From Flavobacteriales bacterium (GTDB lineage: Bacteria > Bacteroidota > Bacteroidia > UBA10329), in the NCBI GenBank assembly GCA_020635495.1, contig JACJZQ010000003.1:227548-291547 (forward strand): a stretch of 64,000 nucleotides of DNA. The letters run 5' to 3'. Both the position numbers and the translations under genes were made by a program. Position 1 is the first letter of the stretch, and every line of letters starts with the position of its first letter. The notes beneath the pieces were generated by a model. The model ran no database searches. It was given only the letters and a program-made list of their open reading frames with translations, and was not told the DNA's origin. Shown in pieces: positions 18,521 to 27,151 of this stretch.

Positions 18521-18528
18521 TACCTTTG
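18521..18528 (+). promoter_or_regulatory. -7 promoter box for the MacB-type permease gene
   Basis: TACCTTTG on the plus strand, an exact TAnnTTTG match 42 nt before the ATG at 18571. It is the mirror copy of the box for purH. The rest of the 178-bp divergent gap shows no other gene or structure that I can support. Confidence 0.5.
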
Positions 18529-18570
18529 GGCCCCTGACGGTAGCATTTCCGCCCAAGTTTTCAACAGCGA

Positions 18571-19818
18571 ATGATCATATTCCTCAAACTCTTCAACGAA
18601 AGCATCAAGATGGCCTGGAATGCGTTGGTGGCCAATAAGCTGCGCACCATTCTTTCGTTGCTGGGAATTACCATCGGAATCATGGCCATCATCACGGTTT
18701 TCACGTTGGTGGATTCGATGGAGAAGAACATCAAGGACAACGTTCAGTCTTTGGGAGACAACACCGTTTACATTCAGAAGTGGCCGTGGGCAACTGGAAG
18801 CAATTACCAATGGTGGAAATACTGGCAGCGCCCAGAAGCTGACCTCTCTGATTTTCGTGAAATTCAGAATCGCAGTAGAGCTGCCGATGCTGTTGTTTTC
18901 ATGGCGTCCAAAAACAAAAGTGTTGAGCACAAATCGACCGTAGTCCAGAATGTAAGTGTTGTGGCCGTAACCCACGATTACGACAAGATCAAGTCGTTTG
19001 AACTTGTTGCGGGACGATACTTCACGCTGCTCGAAACCAATGCTGGAAAAAACGTTTGCATCATTGGTATGGCCGTGGCCCAAGGGCTTTTTGGAGACCA
19101 GAACCCGGTGGGAGAATCCATCAAAGTGTTTAAGAGGAAACTGACCATCATAGGCGTTTTTGGAGTTGAAGGAGAAAGCATTTTCGGGAACTCGGTTGAC
19201 AATCAGGTACTAATGCCTATAAACTATGCTAGACAAGTAACTAGAATTGATAGTCGAAGTGCCAACCCGACCATAATGGTAAGAGGTAAAACCGGTGTTG
19301 AAACCGAAGCTCTGAAGGACGAACTGCGCGGCATCATGCGCAGCATACGAAGACTGAAACCAAGGGCAGAAGACAACTTTGCTTTGAACGAAATAAGCGT
19401 GCTTTCGAATTCACTCGAAAGTCTGTTCGACATTCTGAATATCGCGGGAACCATCATTGGTGGGTTCTCCATTCTGGTTGGTGGATTCGGCATTGCCAAC
19501 ATCATGTTCGTTTCTGTGAAAGAGCGTACGCACTTGATCGGAATCGAAAAATCGCTTGGAGCCAAAAACTGGTTCATTCTTCTGGAGTTCCTTTCAGAAG
19601 CCGTGTTTCTGAGTTTGATGGGCGGAATCTCTGGGCTCATCATCGTTTACCTGCTCACATTTGCGGCTTCCGCGGCCTTTGATGTAGACATCTACCTTAC
19701 GTTCGTCAACATCCTCAAGGGAATTGCCATCTCTGTCTCCATCGGACTTATCTCAGGTATCATTCCGGCCTACCTTGCTTCACGGCTTAGCCCCGTTGAG
19801 GCTATCCGAAGTAAATGA
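18571..19818 (+). CDS. FtsX-fold ABC transporter permease, MacB type
   Basis: A 415-residue permease. The N-terminal helix carries the family motif NALVANKLRTILSLLGITIGI; a large periplasmic domain (about residues 45-280, MacB_PCD-like) follows, then three membrane helices in the FtsX domain with FGIANIMFVSVKERTHLIGIEKSLGA and the C-terminal SPVEAIR box. This is the MacB/YknZ class that exports peptides, antibiotics or lipids through mechanotransmission. No ATPase gene is adjacent; the LolD/MacB-type ATPase at 3534-4247 is a possible partner, which is inference only. Confidence 0.9.
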   Translation: MIIFLKLFNESIKMAWNALVANKLRTILSLLGITIGIMAIITVFTLVDSMEKNIKDNVQSLGDNTVYIQKWPWATGSNYQWWKYWQRPEADLSDFREIQNRSRAADAVVFMASKNKSVEHKSTVVQNVSVVAVTHDYDKIKSFELVAGRYFTLLETNAGKNVCIIGMAVAQGLFGDQNPVGESIKVFKRKLTIIGVFGVEGESIFGNSVDNQVLMPINYARQVTRIDSRSANPTIMVRGKTGVETEALKDELRGIMRSIRRLKPRAEDNFALNEISVLSNSLESLFDILNIAGTIIGGFSILVGGFGIANIMFVSVKERTHLIGIEKSLGAKNWFILLEFLSEAVFLSLMGGISGLIIVYLLTFAASAAFDVDIYLTFVNILKGIAISVSIGLISGIIPAYLASRLSPVEAIRSK

Positions 19819-19846
19819 TGATAATTTTGCACCCTAACATTTAAGC

Positions 19847-20530
19847 ATGGAAGCAACTGGAAAATTCTCGTGGAACCGACCAATTACGTCTTACACCAAG
19901 TTCCACCAGTTCTTCAACAAGTTCATCACTCCGTGGATTCTGAACAAGAAATTCTTTGTTCCGAGCAAACTCGTAAAGGGCAAAGAATATCTGCAAGTAG
20001 GTTGTGGCTACAACATCTATGACGATTTCATCAATACGGATATTGAGTGGAAACCGAACGTAATTCCGTGGGATATTTCTACCATTTACAAGGACAATTA
20101 CCCGATTCCCGATGGTGCGCTTCAAGGGATTTACACCGAGCATTGCTTGGAACACATTCCGTTTCAATCTACCAAAGACAATCTGAAGGAATTCTATCGA
20201 TTGCTTAAACCAGGTGGCACGCTACGAATTGCGGTTCCGGATGGCGAGTTGTTCATTGACCTGTATAACAAGCATCGACAAGGCGAAAAAGTGAAAATTC
20301 CTTGCCCAGACGATAGGCTAGAGCCTACGCCAATGATCAGCATCAATCGTATTGCGCGAAGCCACGGGCATCTTTTCATGTACGATTTTGAGACCTTCAA
20401 ATACCTATTGGAAGAGGTCGGGTTCAAGGACGTGAAAAAGGAAACATTCCGAAACGGTCGCGACCCGAAGTTGTTGGTTGACAGCAAGCTTCGCGAAGAC
20501 GAATCGCTTTACGTAGAAGCCACCAAATAA
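19847..20530 (+). CDS. SAM-dependent methyltransferase, glycan-cluster type
   Basis: A 227-residue protein with a late-starting methyltransferase fold. Recognisable parts are YLQVGCGYNIYDDFINTDIE (SAM motif I, with the acidic residue at strand 2), YTEHCLEHIP (the post-motif region of Methyltransf_11-type proteins) and FYRLLKPGGTLRIAVPDGE. Such proteins often modify sugars or lipids in surface-polysaccharide loci, but none is nearby. Substrate unknown. It follows the permease gene by 28 bp on the same strand and may share its transcript. Confidence 0.78.
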   Translation: MEATGKFSWNRPITSYTKFHQFFNKFITPWILNKKFFVPSKLVKGKEYLQVGCGYNIYDDFINTDIEWKPNVIPWDISTIYKDNYPIPDGALQGIYTEHCLEHIPFQSTKDNLKEFYRLLKPGGTLRIAVPDGELFIDLYNKHRQGEKVKIPCPDDRLEPTPMISINRIARSHGHLFMYDFETFKYLLEEVGFKDVKKETFRNGRDPKLLVDSKLREDESLYVEATK

Positions 20531-20606
20531 TCAGCATTTCTGTTGCTGAAATTGTATTTGTCATCCTTATCGCACAAATCCTAAAAACAGGTTTTATCTT
20601 GTTGGC

Positions 20607-21554
20607 ATGATTGAGATGCTTCGAACGCCTGATGAGCGGTTTTACGGATTGCCAGGCTATCCGTACGAACCGAATTACATGGAGATCAATGGTGGTCGTT
20701 TCCACTATGTGGATGAAGGCGAAGGCGAGGTGATTCTTTGCCTGCATGGCGAGCCAACTTGGAGCTATCTCTATCGGAAGATGATTCCACCTTTGAAGAA
20801 GAATTACCGTGTAATTGCCCCAGATTTCTTCGGTTTTGGACGGTCTGACAAGTTCACCAAGGTGAAAGACTACTCGTTCTATCTGCACTATAGAACGCTC
20901 ATCAAGTTCATTGAGCGGGCTGAGCTGAAAGACATCACGTTAGTTTGCCAAGATTGGGGCGGATTGATCGGGCTGAGCGTTTTAGGAAAGCACCCGGAAC
21001 TGTTCAAGCGGGTTGTGATCATGAACACCTCTCTTCCAACAGGGCATCGTGGACTGCCGCTGGCATTCCGCTTATGGAGAATGTTCAGCAGATGGGCTCC
21101 AACACTTCCTATCCGCAACATCATAAAATGGGGAACTTACCGCACCCCTCAGGCTCAAATTCTGGCGGCTTATGAAGCGCCTTTTCCATCAGAACAATAC
21201 AAAGCTGGAGCGAGGGCTTGGCCAAGTTTGGTTCCAACCAATCCGAAGGATGATGGGGTTCGTCAAATGAAACGAGCAAGAGCTGTTCTAAAAGAATGGG
21301 ACAAACCCGCGTTGGTCATGTTCTCAGAAGACGACCCGATTACGCGCGGTGCTGAACGTTGGTTCATGGAGAACATTCCAACGGTTAAGAACGAACCTGA
21401 GATCATCATTGAACGTGCTGGGCACTTTTTGCAGGAAGATCAGGGCAAGAAACTCGCGGAGCACATCCACGATTTTATTCTACGTTCTCACGCTCGGGAA
21501 CGTGGAGAAGAGATCGTGTTAGATCCGGAGAAATATCCGCCAACAAAGAAATAG
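20607..21554 (+). CDS. Haloalkane dehalogenase-like alpha/beta hydrolase (HLD-I type)
   Basis: A 315-residue alpha/beta hydrolase that would cleave carbon-halogen bonds with water. The oxyanion/halide region is HGEPTWSYLYR (Glu near 49, as in DhlA-type enzymes), the nucleophile elbow is CQDWGG (Asp116 with Trp117 as the first halide-binding Trp), the acid is likely in SEDDPITRG and the catalytic His is in AGHFLQED. This residue set favours subfamily I haloalkane dehalogenases over epoxide hydrolases or esterases. The natural substrate is unknown. The last 26 or so codons overlap the 3' end of mfd on the other strand by 80 bp; those residues lie beyond the hydrolase core. Confidence 0.85.
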   Translation: MIEMLRTPDERFYGLPGYPYEPNYMEINGGRFHYVDEGEGEVILCLHGEPTWSYLYRKMIPPLKKNYRVIAPDFFGFGRSDKFTKVKDYSFYLHYRTLIKFIERAELKDITLVCQDWGGLIGLSVLGKHPELFKRVVIMNTSLPTGHRGLPLAFRLWRMFSRWAPTLPIRNIIKWGTYRTPQAQILAAYEAPFPSEQYKAGARAWPSLVPTNPKDDGVRQMKRARAVLKEWDKPALVMFSEDDPITRGAERWFMENIPTVKNEPEIIIERAGHFLQEDQGKKLAEHIHDFILRSHARERGEEIVLDPEKYPPTKK

Positions 21555-24500
21555 CCTCGGTTATCGTTGAGACCTTCTCAAACCGAAGCGTCAGCTTATC
21601 ATTCTTCTGCCGCATAATGGCCTTTTGCGGATTTGATTTTATAAAGTTCAAGATCAGCGCAAAGCCTTCTCCTTGGTAATAGCCACTTTCGGGGTCTGAG
21701 ACAAAATAGCCGACCAACGTATTGTGCTTCAGAATCAGCTTTTCGAACCCGAGCGCTTTGGCTATCCATCTTAACCGTATTGTCTCCAACAACTGAATTC
21801 CTTGAGCGGGAATCGGCCCGAAACGGTCTACCAACCTTCTTTCGAATTCAGCCAATTGCTTGGCATTTTCCAGATCGTCCAATTCGCGATACAGCGCCAA
21901 TCGTTCCGCAATGGCATTCACGTATTGATCAGGAAGTAAGATCTCGAGGTCGGTATCGATCTGGCAATCCTCAACAAATGGCTTGGCCGGCTCATCCTTG
22001 AAAAGCTCCTTGAATTCGGTCTCCTTCAACTCATTCACCGCTTCATCCAAGATCTTGTGGTACATCTCAATCCCGATATCGCTGATGAAACCGCTCTGCT
22101 CTGCACCTAAAAGATTTCCAGCACCACGAATGTCAAGATCGCGCATGGCGATGTTGAAACCGCTACCCAGATCGGAGAACTCTTCAATGGCCTTCAAACG
22201 TTTTCGTGCTTCTGGAGTGAGCATGGTAACAGGCGGTGCCAAGAGGTAGCAGAACGCTTTTTTGTTGGAACGCCCGACCCGACCGCGCATTTGATGCAGG
22301 TCGCTTAGTCCAAAATGATTGGCATTATTGATAATGATCGTGTTCGCGTTCGAAATATCCAAACCACTTTCAATGATGGTTGTGGCCACCAACACATCAT
22401 ATTCTCCCTCCATGAAGCGCATCATGGTGTCTTCCAACTTGGAAGGCTCCATTTGTCCATGACCAACGCAAACGTGCACATCTGGGCAAAGTCGACTGAT
22501 CATTCCGGCAACTTGCTGAATGTTCTCCACTCGATTGTTCACGAAGAAAACCTGCCCACCGCGGCCCACCTCATACATGATGGCATCACGAATCAACTCT
22601 TCGTTGAATGTGTGCAATTCGGTAATGACAGGATAGCGATTCGGTGGTGGTGTATTGATGACAGAAAGGTCTCTTGCGCCCATCAAGCTGAACTGAAGCG
22701 TTCTCGGAATTGGCGTGGCCGTCAAGGTCAATGTATCCACATTCACCTTCATTTTTTTGAGCTTATCCTTTACCGCCACTCCGAATTTCTGCTCTTCATC
22801 AATGATCAGCAGACCAAGGTCTTTGAACTTCACATCCTTGCCCACAATTCGGTGCGTGCCGATGAGAATATCGATCTGACCATCGGCCACTTTCTTCAGC
22901 GTTTCGGTCTGTTGCTTTCTGGTTTTGAATCGGTTGATGTAATCTACCGTGCACGGAAATTCCTTGAGTCGAGAGCGGAAAGTCCGAGCGTGTTGCAGCG
23001 CCAAAATGGTTGTAGGAACCAGAACCGCAACCTGCTTGCCATCAGCAACAGCTTTGAACGCTGCACGGATGGCCACTTCCGTTTTTCCGAACCCGACATC
23101 CCCACAAATGAGTCGGTCCATCGGGTAATCCTTTTCCATGTCTGCCTTGAAAGCCTCCGTGGCCTTTTCCTGATCGGGCGTGTCTTCGTAAATGAATGAG
23201 GCCTCTAACTCGGTCTGCAAGTATGTGTCTGGCGCAAACGCAAACCCTTTCTGTGCCCTGCGTTTTGCGTAAAGTTTTATCAGATCCTTGGCTATGTCTT
23301 TAACCTGTCGCTTGGTTTTCGCCTTCAGGTTTTTCCAAGCGGGTGAACCAAGTTTGTTGATCTTTGGCTCCTCGCCTTCTTTGCTCGAGTACTTCGAGAT
23401 TCTGTGTAATGAATGAATACTGACGTACAGGATATCGTTGTCACGATAGACCAAGCGAATGGTTTCCTGCGGCTTTCCATTGACATCTATTTTCTCGAGC
23501 CCGGCAAACTTGCCAACTCCATGGTCGATGTGCGTTACGTAATCTCCAGGGTTGAGCCCTGAAATCTCCTTCAACGTTAGCGCTTGTTTACCACGTTTGT
23601 AGCCTTCACGCATGCGATAGCGGTGGTAACGCTCAAAGATCTGATGGTCGGTAAAGCACGCCAACTTCAGTTCATGATTCACAAATCCTTCGTGAATGGA
23701 CATGACCATGGACGTGAAAAAAGGCTTCTCAACCCGCGTTCCATCCGGTAGCGGAAGATCATCGAAAATGGAATGAAGACGTTCTACCTGACCTGGATTA
23801 TCAACCAGCAATACGTTCTGATAACCTGCATTCTTGTTATCGATAAGAATCTTCTGCAACAGGTTGAAATCCTTGTTCACCACGGGTTGCGGAGCCGTAT
23901 CGAACTGAACTTCCTCCGCATTTCTGAAGTAGGTTCTCACTCCGAATTCTACCGTTCGCTTCTCTTCCAACGAAGTCAGAATCTCATCAGAACTCACGTA
24001 CTTTTCTGCTGGCGCAGCACGACCAACTGTGTTGCCCAATTGCGCAAAAGCCAGTTTGGCATCATCCAACTCTTTATCAACCCGAAGCTTGAGTTCTTCC
24101 ACATCTTCTACCCAAACGGTGGTTTTTCCCGATAGGAAATCGAAGAATGGCACCTTTTCCTGAAGCAGAACTTCATCCTGCACGTTAGGTACAATGGTTG
24201 CTTTTCGAAGCGATTTTACAGAAAGCTGCTCCGCAGGATCGAAGGCGCGGATACTGTCCACTTCATCGCCAAACAGTTCAATTCTGTATGGCAATTCTTG
24301 CGCGAATGAGAACACATCAATGATTCCGCCTCTAATGGCAAACTGACCCGGTTCATAAACCTGATCTACCCGTTCGAAATGATATTCATGCAACATCTCG
24401 TTGATGAAATCGAGATCGAGGTCTTCTCCAACACCTACGGTAAACGTGTTCTTTCGGAGCGTTTTCTTAGAGATGACCTTCTCTGCCAACGCCTGCGAAT

Positions 24501-24870
24501 ACGTAACGATGATCTGCTGAGATGTGCTTGCTTGCAGGGCATTCAATACCTCGCCACGCTGAATAACGTTGCTGTTGTCGGTCTCTTCCAGCTCGTAGGC
24601 ACGCCTGTAAGACATGGGGTAGAAAAGCACTTTTTTCTTACCCATCAGCAACTCAAGGTCGCTCAGAAAATAGGCCGCGGTTTCTTTATCTGTAAGAACA
24701 AAAAGATGGTGATCTGCCGTGCTTTTGATCACTTCTGAGGCAATGAACGAGTTGGCAGAACCGGCAACGCCCCGCAAGCGGACCTTGCTGGCATCTGGTT
24801 TCAGTTGCTCTTTGAGAATACCTATTTGCTTGGACCCCGCAAAAAGCCCAATCAACTCATCCTTGGTCAT
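21475..24870 (-). CDS. mfd: Transcription-repair coupling factor Mfd
   Basis: A 1131-residue DNA translocase that removes stalled RNA polymerase from lesions and recruits UvrA. The UvrB-like N-terminal module spans about residues 1-350. The polymerase-interacting CarD-like domain begins at GDYVTHIDHGVGKFAG. The helicase core has Walker A GDVGFGKTEVAIRAAF, the IDEEQKFGV box, TATPIPRTLQFS and QMRGRVGRSNKKAF. The C-terminal TRCF domain is present. It lies 6 bp downstream of fbp and probably shares its transcript. The 3' end overlaps the haloalkane dehalogenase gene. Confidence 0.98.
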   Translation of the reverse strand: MTKDELIGLFAGSKQIGILKEQLKPDASKVRLRGVAGSANSFIASEVIKSTADHHLFVLTDKETAAYFLSDLELLMGKKKVLFYPMSYRRAYELEETDNSNVIQRGEVLNALQASTSQQIIVTYSQALAEKVISKKTLRKNTFTVGVGEDLDLDFINEMLHEYHFERVDQVYEPGQFAIRGGIIDVFSFAQELPYRIELFGDEVDSIRAFDPAEQLSVKSLRKATIVPNVQDEVLLQEKVPFFDFLSGKTTVWVEDVEELKLRVDKELDDAKLAFAQLGNTVGRAAPAEKYVSSDEILTSLEEKRTVEFGVRTYFRNAEEVQFDTAPQPVVNKDFNLLQKILIDNKNAGYQNVLLVDNPGQVERLHSIFDDLPLPDGTRVEKPFFTSMVMSIHEGFVNHELKLACFTDHQIFERYHRYRMREGYKRGKQALTLKEISGLNPGDYVTHIDHGVGKFAGLEKIDVNGKPQETIRLVYRDNDILYVSIHSLHRISKYSSKEGEEPKINKLGSPAWKNLKAKTKRQVKDIAKDLIKLYAKRRAQKGFAFAPDTYLQTELEASFIYEDTPDQEKATEAFKADMEKDYPMDRLICGDVGFGKTEVAIRAAFKAVADGKQVAVLVPTTILALQHARTFRSRLKEFPCTVDYINRFKTRKQQTETLKKVADGQIDILIGTHRIVGKDVKFKDLGLLIIDEEQKFGVAVKDKLKKMKVNVDTLTLTATPIPRTLQFSLMGARDLSVINTPPPNRYPVITELHTFNEELIRDAIMYEVGRGGQVFFVNNRVENIQQVAGMISRLCPDVHVCVGHGQMEPSKLEDTMMRFMEGEYDVLVATTIIESGLDISNANTIIINNANHFGLSDLHQMRGRVGRSNKKAFCYLLAPPVTMLTPEARKRLKAIEEFSDLGSGFNIAMRDLDIRGAGNLLGAEQSGFISDIGIEMYHKILDEAVNELKETEFKELFKDEPAKPFVEDCQIDTDLEILLPDQYVNAIAERLALYRELDDLENAKQLAEFERRLVDRFGPIPAQGIQLLETIRLRWIAKALGFEKLILKHNTLVGYFVSDPESGYYQGEGFALILNFIKSNPQKAIMRQKNDKLTLRFEKVSTITEAISLLADISPDLTRSLLHVPERENVE

Positions 24871-24876
24871 AACCGT

Positions 24877-25896
24877 TTATGCTTCTTGCGGAGAAAATTC
24901 CTCCATAAAACTCATGGCTTTCTCCACCATGTTTTTCGAACCGATGAAAAGCGGAGTTCGCTGATGAAGCGAAGTTGGTTGGACCTCCAAAATTCTGCGG
25001 AAACCGTCTGTGGCAAGTCCACCTGCTTGTTCTATGATGAAAGCGAATGGATTTGCCTCGTACAACAATCGCAGTTTACCGTTTGGCGAAGACGTGGTAG
25101 TCGGGTAAATGTAGATTCCGCCCTTGATCAAATTCCTGTGAAGGTCTGCCACGGCCGAACCAATGTACCGTGATGTATACGGCCTGTTGGTTGCCGCATC
25201 CTCTACCTGGCAGTACTTGATGTACTTCTTAACGCCTTCAGGAAAATGCACATAGTTCCCTTCGTTAATGCTGTAGATCTTTCCGTCCTCAGGAATCTTC
25301 ATATCTGGATGAGACAGGAAGAATGCACCAATGCTCGGATCCAATGTGAATCCATTAACGCCATTTCCGGTGGTGTAAACCAGCATGGTGCTGGATCCAT
25401 AAATAATGTAGCCTGCCGCCACCTGCTCGGTTCCTTTCTGCATGAAATCATCAAACGTGGCGGGGCCAGATTTTGAAGTTCTTCTGTAAATGGAGAAGAT
25501 GGTTCCGATGGAAACGTTCACATCAATATTCGAAGAGCCATCTAAAGGGTCGATAGCCACCACATACTGACCATCAACCGCATAACCAGATTTGAATTCG
25601 ATAACGCCTTCGTTCTCTTCAGATGCCAGTCCGCAAACCTCACCTCTATCTTTCAGTGCTCGGATAAACTCATCGTTGGCATAAACATCCAATTTCTTCT
25701 GGGCTTCGCCCTGAACGTTTTCCGCACCGGCATCGCCAAGAATATCTTCCATCAGGCCTGCCTTGTTCACCTCTCGGTTAACCACTCTGGCGGCCAATCC
25801 AATGGCACTCAACAATCGCGATAGCTCGCCTTTGGCATACTTGAAATCTTCTTGCTTCTCTACAATAAACTCCCCAAGAGACTTAACGTGATTCAT
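24877..25896 (-). CDS. fbp: Class I fructose-1,6-bisphosphatase
   Basis: A 339-residue gluconeogenic enzyme hydrolysing fructose 1,6-bisphosphate to fructose 6-phosphate. The metal-binding motif of class I enzymes is clear: VVAIDPLDGSSNIDVNVSIGTIF, preceded by LASEENEG. The substrate-binding C-terminal half has RYIGSAVADLHRNLIKGGIYIYP and LRLLYEANPFAFIIEQAGG. Length is standard. It is the first gene of a unit with mfd, although the two functions are unrelated. Confidence 0.97.
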   Translation of the reverse strand: MNHVKSLGEFIVEKQEDFKYAKGELSRLLSAIGLAARVVNREVNKAGLMEDILGDAGAENVQGEAQKKLDVYANDEFIRALKDRGEVCGLASEENEGVIEFKSGYAVDGQYVVAIDPLDGSSNIDVNVSIGTIFSIYRRTSKSGPATFDDFMQKGTEQVAAGYIIYGSSTMLVYTTGNGVNGFTLDPSIGAFFLSHPDMKIPEDGKIYSINEGNYVHFPEGVKKYIKYCQVEDAATNRPYTSRYIGSAVADLHRNLIKGGIYIYPTTTSSPNGKLRLLYEANPFAFIIEQAGGLATDGFRRILEVQPTSLHQRTPLFIGSKNMVEKAMSFMEEFSPQEA

Positions 25897-25918
25897 TTCC
25901 TATCATTCATTTAATTGA

Positions 25919-25947
25919 AAAGACCCGCTTTGGGCAGGTCTTCATTC
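25919..25947 (-). terminator. Terminator of the tail-collar-like protein gene
   Basis: On the minus strand AAGACCTGC and GCGGGTCTT form a stem with one wobble pair, followed by TTTC. It separates this gene from fbp, which has the same orientation. Confidence 0.7.
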
Positions 25948-25952
25948 TTCTT

Positions 25953-26561
25953 TTACAGTTTCATGATGTATGCCAACTTAAAGAACCTTCTCTGAGGTGC
26001 TGTTGGCGATCCGTTCTGAACTTGTACATACTCATTTGGAACGGGTGCAGTGCCCGGATTTTCTGCAGAACTGGTCACCGATACAATGAACTTGTCTGTT
26101 AGGTCTGGTGTGCCATTGGCACCATTGCACAATGCCCAACCTGTTGGAATGGAAGCAATGGTTCCAGACCACATCATAATGCCGCCTTGTGGTACGTTGG
26201 AGTTTTGCGTCTGCGTGCTAGCATTGATCATAACCCATTGTCCGTAAGGAGGGTTCTGCGGAGCTGGATCGTCATGTCTGTAAAACCAAAAATTACCGTC
26301 ATCCTCATTGTAGATAAGAAGACCATCTGGAAGTTCGTCTCCGTATTGTCCTTCCATCTGATCCCGCTCAATGTTTCCCATTCTTGGTACGAGTACACCT
26401 TTAACGGGCGCTGGGAATGCTGGAGATTCGATGTGCAGAATTGCCGCTGGTTCAGGAGTTGTGGTACCTATACCAACGTTGTTATCATTCTGCGCTGCTG
26501 CAATTGAAGAAATCAGAAGAAGAGCAACAAGCGTAGAAAATATTTGGTTGAAATTTTTCAT
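25953..26561 (-). CDS. Secreted protein with phage tail-collar-like domain
   Basis: About 202 residues. The ATG at 26561 begins a clear signal peptide (MKNFNQIFSTLVALLLISSIAAAQ); the longer ORF start at 26591 overlaps the promoter box and is rejected. The first mature segment NVGIGTTTPEP with ILHIES is typical of tail-fibre-like surface proteins of Bacteroidota. The second half has GGIMMWSGTIASIPTGWALCNG, the hallmark of the phage tail collar fold, followed by TPDLTDKFIVS and the terminal FFKLAYIMK. There are no other phage genes nearby, so it is a domesticated or convergent surface protein. Function is unknown. Confidence 0.75.
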   Translation of the reverse strand: MKNFNQIFSTLVALLLISSIAAAQNDNNVGIGTTTPEPAAILHIESPAFPAPVKGVLVPRMGNIERDQMEGQYGDELPDGLLIYNEDDGNFWFYRHDDPAPQNPPYGQWVMINASTQTQNSNVPQGGIMMWSGTIASIPTGWALCNGANGTPDLTDKFIVSVTSSAENPGTAPVPNEYVQVQNGSPTAPQRRFFKLAYIMKL

Positions 26562-26588
26562 CGAGAAACTGGTTGATTCGAAGTGCCG

Positions 26589-26596
26589 CAAAGATA
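26589..26596 (-). promoter_or_regulatory. -7 promoter box for the tail-collar-like gene
   Basis: The minus strand reads TATCTTTG followed by C, the best-known form of the Bacteroidota -7 box, 27 nt before the ATG at 26561. It decides against the longer ORF start. Confidence 0.6.
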
Positions 26597-26665
26597 GCTT
26601 TCTTTTGCTTCCATTTGTGTTGGAGGGCGTACCTTGGCAAGACGGTTTATATACTTTTAAGCCCC

Positions 26666-27151
26666 ATGCAAAAGCAGATTCCCGTTATTAGAAAAGGCAA
26701 GCCCGAAGATGTGCCTGTGGCATTCAAGCTCATTAAGGAACTGGCTCTATATGAGAAGGCTCCAGAGCAGGTAACGCTGACTGTTGAGGAACTGATGGAA
26801 GACGGGTTTGGGAAAAACCCGATATACGGTCTGTTCGTGGCAGAGCTTGATTCTACGATTGTTGGAATAGCTCTGTACTACGAGAAATACTCCACGTGGC
26901 AAGGTCGGTGCATCTATTTGGAAGACATTATTGTAACCGAAAATCAGCGTGGGAATGGGCTTGGACATAAGCTTTTTCAGGCGGTAATTGATGTGGCAAA
27001 GCAGCGCAATTCGGCACGTATGGAGTGGCAAGTATTGGATTGGAACGAACCCGCCATCAACTTTTACAGGAAATATAACGCCAATTTGGATGGCGAATGG
27101 CTGAACGGGAAATTGACCCGAGAACAGATTCAAGCGTTTAAAGCAGTATGA
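26666..27151 (+). CDS. GNAT family N-acetyltransferase
   Basis: A 161-residue GNAT enzyme starting at ATG 26666 (MQKQIPVIRKGKPEDV); the upstream in-frame extension is Cys/Phe-rich and lies across a promoter-like region. The acetyl-CoA binding loop is VTENQRGNGLGHKLFQAVIDVA, and the end WQVLDWNEPAINFYRKYNA is typical of diamine (spermidine/spermine) N-acetyltransferase-like members. The true substrate cannot be deduced. It overlaps the aspartate kinase gene by ATGA, so the two are coupled. A TACTTTTA box (7 of 8) lies 6 nt before the start. Confidence 0.87.
   Translation: MQKQIPVIRKGKPEDVPVAFKLIKELALYEKAPEQVTLTVEELMEDGFGKNPIYGLFVAELDSTIVGIALYYEKYSTWQGRCIYLEDIIVTENQRGNGLGHKLFQAVIDVAKQRNSARMEWQVLDWNEPAINFYRKYNANLDGEWLNGKLTREQIQAFKAV

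Noticed and set aside
22315..23199. 294-codon open frame on the plus strand
   Set aside because: It lies wholly within mfd on the other strand, has His/Asn-rich composition typical of antisense shadows and no family features.
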